DNA of 64,000 nucleotides from Pseudomonadota bacterium (GCA_021836225.1 JAKBJA010000117.1:310001-374000), one strand, 5' to 3'; shown: positions 8,899-18,865, counted from the first letter of the stretch. Translations and numbers: made by a program. Notes: a model not told the origin generated them from the letters alone.

Positions 8899-9441
8899 AT
8901 GAAGCTCATCATTCTCGACCGCGACGGCGTCATCAATTTCGACTCCGACCAGTTCATCAAGTCTCCCGACGAATGGAAGCCCATTCCCGGCAGCCTGGAA
9001 GCGATCGCGCGGCTGACGCGCGAGGGCTGGCGCGTGGTGGTGGCGACCAACCAGTCGGGGCTGGCGCGCGGGCTGTTCGAGATGGCGACGCTCAATGCCA
9101 TCCACGCCAAGATGCACAAGGCGGTGGCGCAGGCAGGCGGGCGCATCGAGGCGGTGTTCTACTGCCCGCATGCGGCCGACATGAACTGCGGCTGCCGCAA
9201 GCCCAAGCCGGGGCTGTTCGATGAGATTGCGGCGCGCTATGGCCACGACCTGCACGACGTCCCCGCCGTGGGCGATTCGCTGCGCGACCTGGTGGCGGCG
9301 GCCAGCGTGGGCGCCCGCCCGCTGCTGGTGAAAACCGGCAAGGGCGAGAAAACCCTGGTGGCGGGCGGCTTGCCTGAGAACACGCCGGTGTTTGCCGATT
9401 TGAGCGAGGCCGTCGAATACCTGCTCAAGGCTGCGGCATGA
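8899..9441 (+). CDS. gmhB: D-glycero-beta-D-manno-heptose-1,7-bisphosphate 7-phosphatase
   Basis: 180 residues of the HAD superfamily. Motif I DRDGVIN lies at residues ~7-13, and the GmhB zinc-binding loop with Cys and His ligands is seen in YCPHAADMNCGCRKPKPG (~92-109). The enzyme removes the 7-phosphate in the ADP-heptose pathway that supplies the LPS inner core. The ATG at 8899 gives the typical MKLIILDRDG start, ten bases after glyS; an upstream in-frame extension overlaps glyS and is not needed. The next gene overlaps the stop as ATGA. Confidence 0.93.
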   Translation: MKLIILDRDGVINFDSDQFIKSPDEWKPIPGSLEAIARLTREGWRVVVATNQSGLARGLFEMATLNAIHAKMHKAVAQAGGRIEAVFYCPHAADMNCGCRKPKPGLFDEIAARYGHDLHDVPAVGDSLRDLVAAASVGARPLLVKTGKGEKTLVAGGLPENTPVFADLSEAVEYLLKAAA

Positions 9442-10160
9442 GTCTGGTCCGCTCGCTGATTTTCGCGGTCCTGCAGACCGTGCTGACGATCTTTTTCAGC
9501 CTGGTGGCGTTCCTCAGCTTTCCGTTTTCGGCGCACGTGCGCTACCGGTTGATCACCGGCTACAACCACACGGTGATCTGGCTGGCGCGCTGGGTGCTGG
9601 GCATCCGCTATGTGGTGGAAGGCAGGGAAAACCTGCCTGCGCAGCCTGCCATCATCCTCGCCAAGCATCAGTCGGCGTGGGAGACCGTGGCCTTCCTGTG
9701 CCTGTTTCCGCCGATCTCGCCGGTGATCAAGCAGGAGTTGCTGAAGCTGCCGTTTTTCGGCTGGGCATTCCGCATGCTCTCTCCCATCGCCATTGACCGC
9801 AGTGCCGGGCGCGAGGCACTGAAGCAGATCGTCAGCCAGGGCACGCAGAAGCTGGCACAGGGGTTCTGGGTGCTGGTGTTTCCCGAAGGCACGCGCGTCG
9901 CCCCGGGTGAAAAGGGCAAGTACGGCATCGGCGGCGGCTGGCTCGCGGCGGAAACCGGCGCGCCCATTGTGCCGGTGGCGCACAATGCCGGCGAGGTGTG
10001 GCCGAAGAATGCCTTCATCAAGCGTCCCGGCACGGTGACGGTGCGCATCGGGCCGGCGATTCCTACCGCGGGCAAGAGCGCAGCCGAGCTCACACGCGCG
10101 GTCGAGGCCTGGATCGAAACCGAAATGGCGAGGCTGCCCCCTGCTGCCGCACGCCAATAG
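9438..10160 (+). CDS. plsC: 1-acyl-sn-glycerol-3-phosphate acyltransferase
   Basis: 240 residues with an N-terminal hydrophobic anchor and the acyltransferase block AKHQSAWET (~73-81), an HX4E form of the catalytic HX4D motif, followed by FPEGTR (~150). The enzyme makes phosphatidic acid from lysophosphatidic acid at the inner membrane. The gene is translationally coupled to gmhB, a gene order common in betaproteobacteria. Confidence 0.9.
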   Translation: MSLVRSLIFAVLQTVLTIFFSLVAFLSFPFSAHVRYRLITGYNHTVIWLARWVLGIRYVVEGRENLPAQPAIILAKHQSAWETVAFLCLFPPISPVIKQELLKLPFFGWAFRMLSPIAIDRSAGREALKQIVSQGTQKLAQGFWVLVFPEGTRVAPGEKGKYGIGGGWLAAETGAPIVPVAHNAGEVWPKNAFIKRPGTVTVRIGPAIPTAGKSAAELTRAVEAWIETEMARLPPAAARQ

Positions 10161-10200
10161 CGGCGTCCTGCAGATCGGCGACGCCGCCGTTCCCTATCAG

Positions 10201-10848
10201 TTGCGGCGCTCGCGCCGCCGCCGTACGCTAGGCTTGACTGTCACTGCATGCGAAGTGCGTATCCACGCCCCGAGCTGGACCCCACGCGCCGAAATCGAAA
10301 GCTATGTGCAGCAGCAGCGCGACTGGCTGCATCGTACCTGGGTCCGCATGCAGGTGGGCATGCAGCGGGCCGAATCGGCGGCCGCGAACGAACTGCACTA
10401 TCTGGGGCGCAGACTGAGGCTCGATATCCGGCACTCGCTCTTCCCCGAGATACGCCGGCACGGCAACACCCTGCGCGTGTATGCGCCGCTGGATGCGGAT
10501 GCCGGGGAACTGGTGCGCGTCTGGTTGATTGCCCGCGCCGAACGTTTGCTGGCCTGGCGGCTTGCGCGCATCGCACGCAGGCTGGGGCGTGCGCCCAGCC
10601 GCTTCGCCCTGTCAGACGCGCAGACGCAATGGGGGAGCTGCACCCGGCGCGGCCACATCCGCCTCAACTGGCGCCTGGTGCAGGCGCCGCTCGCACTCAT
10701 CGACTACGTCGCGGCACACGAACTCGCCCACCTCGTCCACCTCGACCATTCGCCGCGCTTCTGGGCGCAGGTCGCCGCGCTGTGTCCCGATGCACTTGCG
10801 CGGCGCGCCGAGTTGCGCACAATGGGTAACTCCCTGTTTCGGGTGTAA
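10201..10848 (+). CDS. YgjP/SprT-type zinc metallopeptidase
   Basis: 215 residues from a TTG start. The zinc site [11 protein letters not shown] is near residue 175, and the upstream [17 protein letters not shown] block is typical of the YgjP-like (DUF45, M48-related) domain. The frame is open upstream of the TTG, and that stretch ([11 protein letters not shown]) also looks like this family, so the true start may be a rarer codon some 30-40 bases earlier. The physiological substrate of these proteins is not established. Confidence 0.8.
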   Translation: MRRSRRRRTLGLTVTACEVRIHAPSWTPRAEIESYVQQQRDWLHRTWVRMQVGMQRAESAAANELHYLGRRLRLDIRHSLFPEIRRHGNTLRVYAPLDADAGELVRVWLIARAERLLAWRLARIARRLGRAPSRFALSDAQTQWGSCTRRGHIRLNWRLVQAPLALIDYVAAHELAHLVHLDHSPRFWAQVAALCPDALARRAELRTMGNSLFRV

Positions 10849-10853
10849 CCATC

Positions 10854-11267
10854 ATGCGAATACTTCATACCATGTTGCGAGTGGGCGATCTCGACCGCTC
10901 GATCGATTTCTACACCCACGTCCTCGGCATGCAGCTACTGCGCCGCAAGGATTATCCCGGCGGCAAGTTCACCCTGGCTTTCGTCGGTTACGGCAGCGAG
11001 GACAGGTCAGCCGTGCTAGAACTGACCTACAACTGGGGCGTCGACAAGTACGAGATGGGCAGCGGCTACGGCCATATCGCCATCGAGGTCGAGGACGCCT
11101 ACGCCGCGTGCGACGCCGCCGCGGCCAAGGGCGGCAAGGTGCTGCGCCCGGCCGGGCCGATGTCGCACGGCAGCACGGTGATCGCCTTCATCGAGGACCC
11201 GGACGGTTACCCGATCGAGTTCATCCAGAAGGGAACGGCGGGCTGGGTGAAGGAATGGGCGGAATAA
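10854..11267 (+). CDS. gloA: Lactoylglutathione lyase (glyoxalase I)
   Basis: 137 residues of the vicinal-oxygen-chelate fold. The four metal ligands of the E. coli-type nickel enzyme are in place: His5 (MRILHTML), Glu in VLELTYN (~56), His in GYGHIAIEV (~74) and Glu in YPIEFIQ (~122). It converts the hemithioacetal of methylglyoxal and glutathione to lactoylglutathione in the cytosol. The gene starts five bases after the metallopeptidase gene. Confidence 0.95.
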   Translation: MRILHTMLRVGDLDRSIDFYTHVLGMQLLRRKDYPGGKFTLAFVGYGSEDRSAVLELTYNWGVDKYEMGSGYGHIAIEVEDAYAACDAAAAKGGKVLRPAGPMSHGSTVIAFIEDPDGYPIEFIQKGTAGWVKEWAE

Positions 11268-11288
11268 CGAAGGGCTCGCCCACGTCGC

Positions 11289-11885
11289 TTACTGACTGAT
11301 CGCCTTGGTGATCAGCGGCACCAGCGGCTCCGGCAGCCTGATCTTGCCGGACAAAGCGAAGGCCTGCGCGCTCTTCGACATCTTGCCCCAGGTGCGGCGG
11401 ATGATCTCCAGCCACTTCGCCTCGTCGTAATCGGGCTTGCTCTGGGCAAACGCCAGCATGTAGTGCTCGATGAAGACGAGGTTGGCAATGTCCTCCAGCA
11501 GCTGCGAGTCCGGATTGACCTTGATGCCGCGTTTTCCTACCGCTTTCTTGACCCGCTCGATCATCGCGTCGTCGTAGCCGGCCTGGCGCATCAGTTCTCC
11601 GGCCGTATTGGCGTGGAAGGTATACAGGCCGGTGCGCCACGCGTGATAGCCTTCCTTGGTCATCGGGTAGCTGCTGCGCGGCACCGTCCAGCGCCGGATG
11701 TGCTGGGCGCGCACGGCCAGCTGCGCAGCTTCGGAGGCGTCCGGCGCGAAGCGGCCGATCATCTCCGACATGCGGCGGCCATAGAGCAGTTCCTTTGGCT
11801 GGCCTTCGTCCAGGTTGGGGTCTTCCGCATTGGCCGCGTCGAACAGGGCCAGGGCGCGGTCGAAGCATTCGCGATTCTCGATCAT
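11289..11885 (-). CDS. DUF4202 family protein
   Basis: 198 residues starting MIENRECFDRAL. The all-helical sequence with AQHIRRWTVPRSSYPMTKEGYHAWR and a distal FIEHYML block matches what is known as DUF4202; the conserved His residues resemble an HD-like hydrolase, but the role is unknown. The upstream in-frame ATG at 11933 would overlap the neighbouring lipoprotein gene, so the internal ATG at 11885 is preferred. The gene is convergent with gloA. Confidence 0.8.
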   Translation of the reverse strand: MIENRECFDRALALFDAANAEDPNLDEGQPKELLYGRRMSEMIGRFAPDASEAAQLAVRAQHIRRWTVPRSSYPMTKEGYHAWRTGLYTFHANTAGELMRQAGYDDAMIERVKKAVGKRGIKVNPDSQLLEDIANLVFIEHYMLAFAQSKPDYDEAKWLEIIRRTWGKMSKSAQAFALSGKIRLPEPLVPLITKAISQ

Positions 11886-11905
11886 GGTTGCACCCCTTGC
11901 GCGTA

Positions 11906-12583
11906 TCAGTTTGCGACTACCGGCAGAATCCACAATTCGACCCGGCGGTTCAACTGGCGGCCTGCCTCGGTACGGTTGTCCGCACGTGGCTCGGTTTCGC
12001 CCCTGCCGTAGGATTCCAGCCGGATCGGGTTGACGTTCTGACTGGCAAAGTAATCCAGCACTGACTGCGCGCGCCGTTCCGACAGCGCCTGGTTGTATTC
12101 GTGCGTGCCCACGCTGTCGGTGTGGCCGATCACGGTCACCGTGGTCTTGCCGTACTGGTTCAGCACGTGAGCGATCTTGCTCAGCGTCGGCAGGTAGCCC
12201 GGTTTCAGGACGGTGGAGTTGGTATCGAAGCCTGTGTTGGCGGTCATGCTGACCAGCAGCGCGTTGTCGCCCGGACGTTTTTCGAGGCTGATGTCGCCGC
12301 GCTGGATTTCAGGCTGCAGCTGCTTCTGCAGATCCCGGGCCTGCTGGTCCATGTAGTAGCCGACTCCTGCGCCGGTCAGGCCGCCGCCGACCGCACCGAT
12401 CAGCGCGCCCTTGCCGCGATTCTTGTGATTGATGATTGCGCCGAGCGCCGCGCCGCTCACCGTGCCGATGATTGCCCCGGTCTGGGTCTTGTTCAGATCG
12501 CGCGCGTCGCCCAGGTCGTTGGTCGTGCAGGCGGAAAGCAGCAGGGTGGCCAGCAGGGGGATGACGATGAATGGTTTGTGCAT
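11906..12583 (-). CDS. OmpA-type peptidoglycan-binding lipoprotein (YiaD-like)
   Basis: 225 residues. A signal peptide ends in the lipobox LLSAC (Cys ~18), then comes a glycine-zipper region with GAIIGTVSGAALGA and GAVGGGLTGAGVGYYMD (~40-85), then a C-terminal OmpA domain with VIGHTDSVGTHEYN and LSERRAQSV (~150-190) that binds peptidoglycan. The likely place is the outer membrane, linked to the cell wall. The start MHKPF is chosen for the signal peptide; 31 upstream codons are open but not sensible. Confidence 0.88.
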   Translation of the reverse strand: MHKPFIVIPLLATLLLSACTTNDLGDARDLNKTQTGAIIGTVSGAALGAIINHKNRGKGALIGAVGGGLTGAGVGYYMDQQARDLQKQLQPEIQRGDISLEKRPGDNALLVSMTANTGFDTNSTVLKPGYLPTLSKIAHVLNQYGKTTVTVIGHTDSVGTHEYNQALSERRAQSVLDYFASQNVNPIRLESYGRGETEPRADNRTEAGRQLNRRVELWILPVVAN

Positions 12584-12768
12584 GGGAGATTCTTTCAGAC
12601 GGGTTGAAATGGGGGAAGCGATGTGATCGTTCGGGATTCGCGGCATGTGTTGGCTCCGGCCTGCGGACTCCGCCATCAGCCGGAACTCGCATGCCTGCTG
12701 GAGGTCGCATCATGCGTCGCCTGCTTGCTCAACCGTGCCCGCACGATGCAAACCCAAGGATAGCCAAT

Positions 12769-13848
12769 ATGACCGATCTTTTCTCGCCCACCCGCTTCGG
12801 CGTCATCGAACTTTCCAACCGGGTGGTGATGTCGTCGCTGACGCGCAACCGGGCCGGCGCCGGCAATGTGCCGACGCCGCTCGCCGCCGAATATTACCGG
12901 CAACGCGCATCCGCCGGCCTGATTCTGACCGAGGCCACCCCGATCTGCGCGGAGGGCCACGGCTACCCGCGCACGCCCGGCATCCATACACCCGACCAGA
13001 TCGCCGGCTGGAAAAAGGTGACCGAGGCGGTGCATGGCGCCGGCGGCAAAGTCGCGCTGCAGCTGTGGCATGTGGGACGGATTTCGCATCCCGATCTGCA
13101 GCCGGGCGGCGCCCTGCCGGTCGCGCCGTCGGCGATCCGCCCCGCAGGGCAGGTCTATACCGGGGCGGCGATGAAGGATTTCGTCACACCGCGCGCGCTG
13201 CGGACCGAAGAGCTGCCCGCGCTGGTCGCCGCCTACGCCCGGGCGGCGCGCAATGCGATGGATGCAGGGTTCGACGGTGTCGAAGTGCATGCCGGCAACG
13301 GCTACCTGCTGGACCAGTTCCTGCGTTCGTCGACCAACCAGCGTACCGATGCCTATGGCGGCAGCAAGGAAAGCCGCGCGCGCCTGCTGCTGGAAGTGCT
13401 GGATGCGATCTGCCGGGAGATCGGCAACGAACGCGTGGGTGTGCGGCTGTCGCCGGTGACGCCGTTCAACGACCTCCGCGACGACCACCCGCAGGAGACC
13501 TTCGACTATGTCGTCGCCCAGCTGAATCCGCTGCGGCTGGCTTTCCTGGATGTGCTGCAGGGAACCGGCGGCGCACCCAGGGAACAGTGGATTCCTTTCG
13601 ACTACGAGAGGCTGCGTGCGCTGTATGAGGGCAACCTGATCCGCAACAACGGCTACGACTTTGCGACAGCGCAGGCAGCGCTGAGTTCAGGCGCAGCCGA
13701 TGCGATCGCCTTTGGCCGGCTGTTATTGGCCAATCCGGATCTGGTCGAACGCTTCCGCCGCGGTGCGCCGCTCAACCCGCCTGACTACGCAACGTTCTAC
13801 ACGGGCGAAGCGAAAGGCTACACCGATTATCCCTTCCTGCAGGACTGA
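12769..13848 (+). CDS. Old yellow enzyme family FMN oxidoreductase (alkene reductase, NemA-like)
   Basis: 359 residues of the TIM-barrel OYE family. Visible landmarks are LFSPTRFGVIELSNRVVMSSLTRNRAG at the N-terminus (first part), the substrate-binding pair in GVEVHAGNGYLLDQFLR (~175) and the phosphate-binding region near AIAFGRLLLANPDLVERF (~320). The enzyme reduces activated C=C bonds with NADPH, a detoxification role. The start MTDLFS is selected by alignment with the family; the frame is open for 66 codons upstream. Confidence 0.9.
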   Translation: MTDLFSPTRFGVIELSNRVVMSSLTRNRAGAGNVPTPLAAEYYRQRASAGLILTEATPICAEGHGYPRTPGIHTPDQIAGWKKVTEAVHGAGGKVALQLWHVGRISHPDLQPGGALPVAPSAIRPAGQVYTGAAMKDFVTPRALRTEELPALVAAYARAARNAMDAGFDGVEVHAGNGYLLDQFLRSSTNQRTDAYGGSKESRARLLLEVLDAICREIGNERVGVRLSPVTPFNDLRDDHPQETFDYVVAQLNPLRLAFLDVLQGTGGAPREQWIPFDYERLRALYEGNLIRNNGYDFATAQAALSSGAADAIAFGRLLLANPDLVERFRRGAPLNPPDYATFYTGEAKGYTDYPFLQD

Positions 13849-13862
13849 GTGCCGGGCGCTAT

Positions 13863-15593
13863 TCAACTCGCTTGCAAGGGTTCGGGGCGGTGGATGGCGT
13901 AGCCCTGTGCATAGTCGACGCCGATCTCGCGCAGGCGCTGCAGGGTGGCATCGGTCTCGACGAATTCGGCGACGGTCTTCAGGCCGAGCACGCTGCCGAC
14001 GCGGGTGATGGCCTCGACCATGGCGAGGTCGGCGGCGTCGTCGACGATATTCCGCACCAGCGCCCCGTCGATCTTGAGGGAATCCACGGGCAGATTCTTC
14101 AGATAGCTGAACGACGACATGCCGCTGCCGAAATCGTCCAGCGCAAACCGGCAGCCGAACTGCCTGATGTGCTGCATCACCTCGCGAACACGTCCAAAAT
14201 TGGCCACTGCCACGGTCTCGGTGATTTCGAAGCACAGTGCCACGGTGGCCATGCGGGTGCGGCGCAGGGCATCTTCCAGGAAGAGGAGAAACCTGTCGTC
14301 GTTGAGGCTGGCACCGGACAGATTGATCGCATACCTCATTTCAGTTCGGTGCGCCATGCCGGCCAGCAGGGGGCTGCGCGGGCTGTCCAGCAGCAGGTGC
14401 TGGATGACCCAGCGGTCGATCGCAGGCATCAGACCGTAGCGTTCGGCCGCCGGGAAAAACACGCCCGGTGCGACGACCATCCCTTCCTCGTCGATCAGGC
14501 GAAGCAGCATTTCTACGTGGCCGCTGCGCGTGTTGGCCCCGCCTTTGAGATCGAGAATACGCTGCTGCCACATCTGGAAGCGGTTTTCTTCCAGCGCTTT
14601 ATGCAGGCGTGTCACCCATTGCATTTCCTGGCGCTTGCCCTTGCAGGTTTCGCCGCCGAAATACAGCTGTACGCGGTTGCGCCCCTGGTCCTTGGCGACA
14701 TAGCAGGCCGCGTCGGCTGCGCTCAGCACGTCTTCCGCGGAGACGGTGTCGCCATCGATCGCACACACGCCGACGCTCGCGGTGATCTCGAAACCGCGTC
14801 CGTCCCAGGCGAAGCGATAGCGGGACACGGTGTCGCACAGCGACTCCGCCAGTTGCATCGCATCTTCAATACCACGATCGTGCAGCAGCAGGCCGAACTC
14901 ATCGCCCCCCAGCCGCGCGACCACATCGTACGGATTCACCAGCCGCTTCAGGCGTAGCCCCAGTTGACGCAATAATTCATCGCCGGCCAGGTGGCCGCAG
15001 GTATCGTTGACCACCTTGAACTGATCGAGGTCGACATAGATCAGGGCATGCGGTCCGCGCTCGGCCGGCAGCGCATCGACCAGTGTGTGCAGGCGCTGCT
15101 GGAATTCACGCCGGTTGACCAGCCCGGTCAGATTGTCATGGCTGGCATGATGCCGCAGTGCAGTTTGCAGCACCATGCGGTCGGTGACATCGCGCAGAAT
15201 GCCGATCACCAGTTCGCCGGCTTCCAGGTGCACGCGATTCATGCTGATTTCGACCCAGCGCGGCTCGCCGCGCGGCGGCCGGATCTCCGCCTCGAAGCGC
15301 GCAGGCTGACCGCGCAGGGCGGCGCTGAAATGTTCGCGGAACTCGGCCTTGGTCTCAGCCACGCCAAACAGGTCGGTAATCGGTAGCCGTTCGCCATGCG
15401 CGGTCAATTCGGCTTCGTCGACCCCGAGCCACGTGGCCAGGAGGGGGTTGGCCACGTGAAATTTCATCTCGTCGCACACGACGAATATGCCGTCGCTGGC
15501 GCTGTCGATATAGGCACGCAGCAGTTCCCGCTCGATTTCAGGTTCCAGGTACGGGGTACCGGCTGCACCTGGCTTTGGCGGGACGTTATTCAT
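13863..15593 (-). CDS. PAS-GGDEF-EAL cyclic-di-GMP protein
   Basis: 576 residues with a PAS sensor (~25-140), a GGDEF cyclase domain carrying an intact RLGGDEFG (~248), and a C-terminal EAL domain (~330-570). The EAL signature reads EML in VEMLLRL; the downstream metal and catalytic blocks FEITE, DDFGSG and LKIDG are present, so phosphodiesterase activity is plausible. No membrane segment, so a cytosolic signal protein. Without a biochemical test the balance between making and breaking cyclic-di-GMP is open. Confidence 0.92.
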   Translation of the reverse strand: MNNVPPKPGAAGTPYLEPEIERELLRAYIDSASDGIFVVCDEMKFHVANPLLATWLGVDEAELTAHGERLPITDLFGVAETKAEFREHFSAALRGQPARFEAEIRPPRGEPRWVEISMNRVHLEAGELVIGILRDVTDRMVLQTALRHHASHDNLTGLVNRREFQQRLHTLVDALPAERGPHALIYVDLDQFKVVNDTCGHLAGDELLRQLGLRLKRLVNPYDVVARLGGDEFGLLLHDRGIEDAMQLAESLCDTVSRYRFAWDGRGFEITASVGVCAIDGDTVSAEDVLSAADAACYVAKDQGRNRVQLYFGGETCKGKRQEMQWVTRLHKALEENRFQMWQQRILDLKGGANTRSGHVEMLLRLIDEEGMVVAPGVFFPAAERYGLMPAIDRWVIQHLLLDSPRSPLLAGMAHRTEMRYAINLSGASLNDDRFLLFLEDALRRTRMATVALCFEITETVAVANFGRVREVMQHIRQFGCRFALDDFGSGMSSFSYLKNLPVDSLKIDGALVRNIVDDAADLAMVEAITRVGSVLGLKTVAEFVETDATLQRLREIGVDYAQGYAIHRPEPLQAS

Positions 15594-15685
15594 GAAAAAC
15601 TCGGGTAGGGCACTGCAGTTCTAACGGCTACCGGAGACAACTCTTGAGCAGGTTCCGGCCGCCATTTCCCCTACAAAAGAAAGGG

Positions 15686-16465
15686 TTAGGGTGGGCTGCC
15701 CCGGCGGGCCAGACGCTGGGCGATGGCTTCGTAGTCGGCCACGGCAAGCGCTTCCGCGCGCAGCCCCGAGTCGATGCCGAGCGCGCTGAAATCGTCGGGC
15801 GCCACCAGGCTGCCGAGCGTATTCCTGAGCGTTTTGCGGCGTTGCGAAAATGCGGCGGCGACGACGCGCGAAAACAGCGCTTCGTCGAGCGGGACGATCT
15901 CGGCCGGGGTCTTGGGGATAAGACGGACCACGGCGGAATCGACCTTGGGCGGCGGGTCGAAGGCGGTGGGCGGGACGTCAAGCAGCCATTCGAGATGGAA
16001 GCGGCGCTGCAGCATGATCGACAGGCGCCCGAAGTCGGGCGTGGACGGTTCGGCGACCATGCGCTCGACGACTTCCTTCTGCAGCATGAAGGTCATGTCG
16101 CGGATGTGCGCGGCGAATTCCATCAGGTGGAACAGCAATGGCGTCGAGATGTTGTAGGGCAGGTTGCCGATGATGCGCAGGTCGTGGCCCAGTGAACCGA
16201 AATCGAATTTCAGGGCGTCGCAACTGTGCACGGTGAGGCGATCGGCAGGCCAGGTTCTTTGCAGACGCGCGACGATGTCGCGGTCGAGCTCGACGGCGTG
16301 CAGGTGCGGCAGGCGTTCGAGCAGGGGCTTGGTGAGGGCGCCGAGGCCGGGGCCGATTTCGACGACGGTATCGGTTGCCTGCGGATGAATGGCGTTGACG
16401 ATGGCGTGGATGATGCCGTCGTCGATGAGGAAGTTCTGGCCGAAGCGTTTGCGGGGGGTGTGCAT
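15686..16465 (-). CDS. rsmA: 16S rRNA dimethyladenosine transferase
   Basis: 259 residues starting [13 protein letters not shown], the family signature for KsgA/RsmA. The SAM site [11 protein letters not shown] (~35-45) and the catalytic [11 protein letters not shown] (~107) are intact. It dimethylates two adjacent adenines near the 3' end of 16S rRNA during small-subunit maturation. It lies downstream of pdxA, surA and lptD on the same strand, a conserved order in proteobacteria, but an unusual repeat array separates it from pdxA. Confidence 0.96.
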   Translation of the reverse strand: MHTPRKRFGQNFLIDDGIIHAIVNAIHPQATDTVVEIGPGLGALTKPLLERLPHLHAVELDRDIVARLQRTWPADRLTVHSCDALKFDFGSLGHDLRIIGNLPYNISTPLLFHLMEFAAHIRDMTFMLQKEVVERMVAEPSTPDFGRLSIMLQRRFHLEWLLDVPPTAFDPPPKVDSAVVRLIPKTPAEIVPLDEALFSRVVAAAFSQRRKTLRNTLGSLVAPDDFSALGIDSGLRAEALAVADYEAIAQRLARRGSPP

Positions 16466-16480
16466 GGCGGTGAACGGGGA

Positions 16481-16567
16481 GCGGTAAGCGGTAAGCGGTA
16501 AGTGGTGAGTGGTGAGTGGTGAGTGGGTGGTTTTTGTCCGCTCACGGCTTACCGTTCACTGTTCACC
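16481..16567. repeat. Heptamer repeat array forming a long inverted repeat
   Basis: Three perfect copies of GCGGTAA (16481-16501) are followed by three of GTGGTGA (16502-16522), a short spacer with TTTTTG, and then variant heptamers in the opposite sense: GCTCACG, GCTTACC, GTTCACT, GTTCACC (16540-16567). The two halves can pair. The last part overlaps the 3' end of pdxA, whose final codons are written in the repeat. It may act as an attenuator or terminator between pdxA and rsmA. Confidence 0.75.
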
Positions 16568-17526
16568 ATCTCCAGCGCCATGTCGATTGCGGCGAACAGG
16601 CTGCCTGCTTCCGCGCGCCCGGTTCCCGCGAGGTCGAGCGCCGTGCCGTGGTCGACCGAGGTGCGGATGAACGGCAGGCCCAGTGTGATGTTCACGCCGG
16701 CGCCGAAGCTGGCGTATTTGAGCACCGGCAGGCCCTGGTCGTGATACATCGCCAGCACGGCGTCGCAGGGATCGTGACGGATGCGCGAGAAGAGCGTGTC
16801 GGCGGGCTGCGGGCCGACGAGGTCCATGCCTTCCCTGCGCAGGCGGTCGAGCACAGGTTCGATGATGTCGATTTCCTCGCGGCCCAGATGACCGGATTCG
16901 CCGGCGTGCGGATTGAGTCCGGCAACGGCGATGCGCGGCGCGGCGATGCCGAATTTGCGCTGCAGGTCAGTGTGCAGGATGCGGATCACCTCGATGAGCA
17001 GGGCCGGCGTGATGGCGTCGGCCACGGCGCGCAAGGGTAAATGCGTGGTGGCAAGCGCGACGCGCAGGCCGCCGCCGGCCAGCATCATCACGACCCGTTC
17101 CGTGCCGCTGTGGCCGGCTAGGTATTCGGTATGGCCGGTGAAGGGGAACCCGGCATCGTTGATGACGCCCTTGTGCACGGGTGCGGTGACGATGGCGTGG
17201 TACGCCCCGTTCATGCAGCCCTCAATCGCGGCGTCGAGCAGGGCGAGCACGTGGGCGCTGTTGTCGGTGTCGAGCATGCCTGCGGTGACGGGAACGGCAA
17301 CCGGAATATGCCGCACGTGCAGCGCGCCGACCTGATGTGCAGGCACTGCGTCGCCGGTGATGAAGTCGACCGCGATGCCGAGTTGGGCTGCACGGGCGCG
17401 CAAGGCATGGATATCGCCGAGGACCGACAGTCGGCAGGGCAGCGCCTGTTGCGACAGGGCGACGCACAGATCGGGTCCGATCCCCGCAGGCTCGCCGGCG
17501 GTCAGGGCGATGAGGGGCAAATTCAC
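16549..17526 (-). CDS. pdxA: 4-hydroxythreonine-4-phosphate dehydrogenase
   Basis: 325 residues with the [10 protein letters not shown] start, the metal-binding [13 protein letters not shown] region, His in NPHAGE (~200), and [13 protein letters not shown] near the C-terminus. The enzyme acts in pyridoxal-phosphate synthesis. I take the GTG at 17526, which gives [15 protein letters not shown] like known family members and avoids overlap with surA; an ATG at 17580 would extend it by 18 residues into surA. The C-terminal residues (VNSER) are encoded within a heptamer repeat. Confidence 0.93.
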   Translation of the reverse strand: MNLPLIALTAGEPAGIGPDLCVALSQQALPCRLSVLGDIHALRARAAQLGIAVDFITGDAVPAHQVGALHVRHIPVAVPVTAGMLDTDNSAHVLALLDAAIEGCMNGAYHAIVTAPVHKGVINDAGFPFTGHTEYLAGHSGTERVVMMLAGGGLRVALATTHLPLRAVADAITPALLIEVIRILHTDLQRKFGIAAPRIAVAGLNPHAGESGHLGREEIDIIEPVLDRLRREGMDLVGPQPADTLFSRIRHDPCDAVLAMYHDQGLPVLKYASFGAGVNITLGLPFIRTSVDHGTALDLAGTGRAEAGSLFAAIDMALEMVNSER

Positions 17527-17554
17527 GGCTTCACCCACCCCGGGGGTGTCCGGC

Positions 17555-18865
17555 TCAGTCGATCGGGCGGATTTCGACATAGGCCGCATCGCGGATCTGG
17601 CGCACCCAGTCCTGGAAGGCTTCGTCGGCCTTGCGTTCGCGGATGGCCTGGCGCGCCAGCAGCTTCTGGCGTTCCTGCGTGACGTCCTGGGTGCGGCGCG
17701 CCAGCACCTGGATCAGGTGCCAGCCGAAGGGCGTCTGAACGGGGTCGCTGATCTCGCCAGGCTTGAGTGCGTTCATCGCCTTCTCGAATTCAGGCACGGT
17801 GTCGCCGGGATTGATCCAGCCGAGGTCGCCGCCCTTGGACGCGCTGGCGTCTTCGGATTGCAGGCGCGCCATGTCCTCGAACTTGGCACCGTTTTCGATG
17901 CGTTCCTTGAGTTGCAGCAGGCGGTTGCGGGCGTCGGTTTCCGAAGTCAGTTCGTTGGTCTTGATGAGGATGTGGCGCGCGTGCGTCTGCGTCACGTTGA
18001 GCGTGGCATCGAGGCCGCGCTTGTCGATCAGCTTGAGGATGTGGAAGCCGTTGCCGCTCTTCAGGATCGGACTGACCTGGCCCGGCTGCAACTGCTTCAG
18101 GGCATCGGAAAACAGGGTCGGGATCTTGCCGCTGGCGCGCCAGCCGATGACGCCGCCCTGCAGCGCGTTGGGTGCATCGGAATAGCTGGCCGACAACTGA
18201 GCGAAATCGGCGCCCTTGTTGAGCTGGGCGACGATGTCCTCGGCGCGGGCACGGCGTGCCTGGATCTGCTCGGGCGAGGCGTTTTCCGGCACGGTCACCA
18301 GGATGTGGGCGAAGTTGTATTCCGTCTCCACGCCTTGCTGGGCCTGCGTCTGCAGATAGCCTTCGATTTCGGCGTCGCTGACGGAAATGCGGTTGTCGAC
18401 GTCGCGTTCGCGGGCGCGTGCGATGAGGAGCTCGTTGCGGATGGTGGTCCGCATGCTGTCGAGGCTTTGTCCGTCCTTTTCCAGCGCAGCCTGCAGCCCG
18501 GCCATGTCGAGCTTGTTCTGCGCGGCGATGCGCTGCAGGGCGCGCTCGACCTGCGTCGGGTCGACGCGGATGCCGGTGGCGCGGGCATGCTGCTGCAAGG
18601 CGAGTTCGGTGATCATGCGTTCGAGCAGCTGTTTCTCCAGCACTTCGCGCGGCGGCAGCGGCGTGTTCTGCTGCGACAGGGTTCGCACGACTTCGTCGTA
18701 ACGCTTGGCGAGTTCCTGGCGTGTGATGACCTGGTCGTTGACGACGGCGACGATGTGGTCGAGCTCCTGCACGGCAGCGTGGGCCGGCAGCAGGGTCGAC
18801 AGGGCGATCAGCAGCGCCAGCATCCACTGCGGGCGGCGCCATTCAGGGCGTTTGAATAATTTCAT
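17555..18865 (-). CDS. surA: Periplasmic chaperone and peptidyl-prolyl isomerase SurA
   Basis: 436 residues. The start MKLFKRPEWRR gives a signal peptide ending near PAHA, followed by an N-terminal chaperone region with IVAVVNDQVITRQEL, and two parvulin-type domains (~175-275 and ~285-385), the latter seen as ARHILIKTNEL and FGWHLIQVL. It helps outer-membrane proteins fold, notably LptD, whose gene lies just upstream. The two genes overlap by 23 bases. Confidence 0.95.
   Translation of the reverse strand: MKLFKRPEWRRPQWMLALLIALSTLLPAHAAVQELDHIVAVVNDQVITRQELAKRYDEVVRTLSQQNTPLPPREVLEKQLLERMITELALQQHARATGIRVDPTQVERALQRIAAQNKLDMAGLQAALEKDGQSLDSMRTTIRNELLIARARERDVDNRISVSDAEIEGYLQTQAQQGVETEYNFAHILVTVPENASPEQIQARRARAEDIVAQLNKGADFAQLSASYSDAPNALQGGVIGWRASGKIPTLFSDALKQLQPGQVSPILKSGNGFHILKLIDKRGLDATLNVTQTHARHILIKTNELTSETDARNRLLQLKERIENGAKFEDMARLQSEDASASKGGDLGWINPGDTVPEFEKAMNALKPGEISDPVQTPFGWHLIQVLARRTQDVTQERQKLLARQAIRERKADEAFQDWVRQIRDAAYVEIRPID

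Noticed and set aside
16470..16570. Possible CRISPR-like array near rsmA
   Set aside because: Units are only seven bases with no spacers, so it is a simple tandem repeat.
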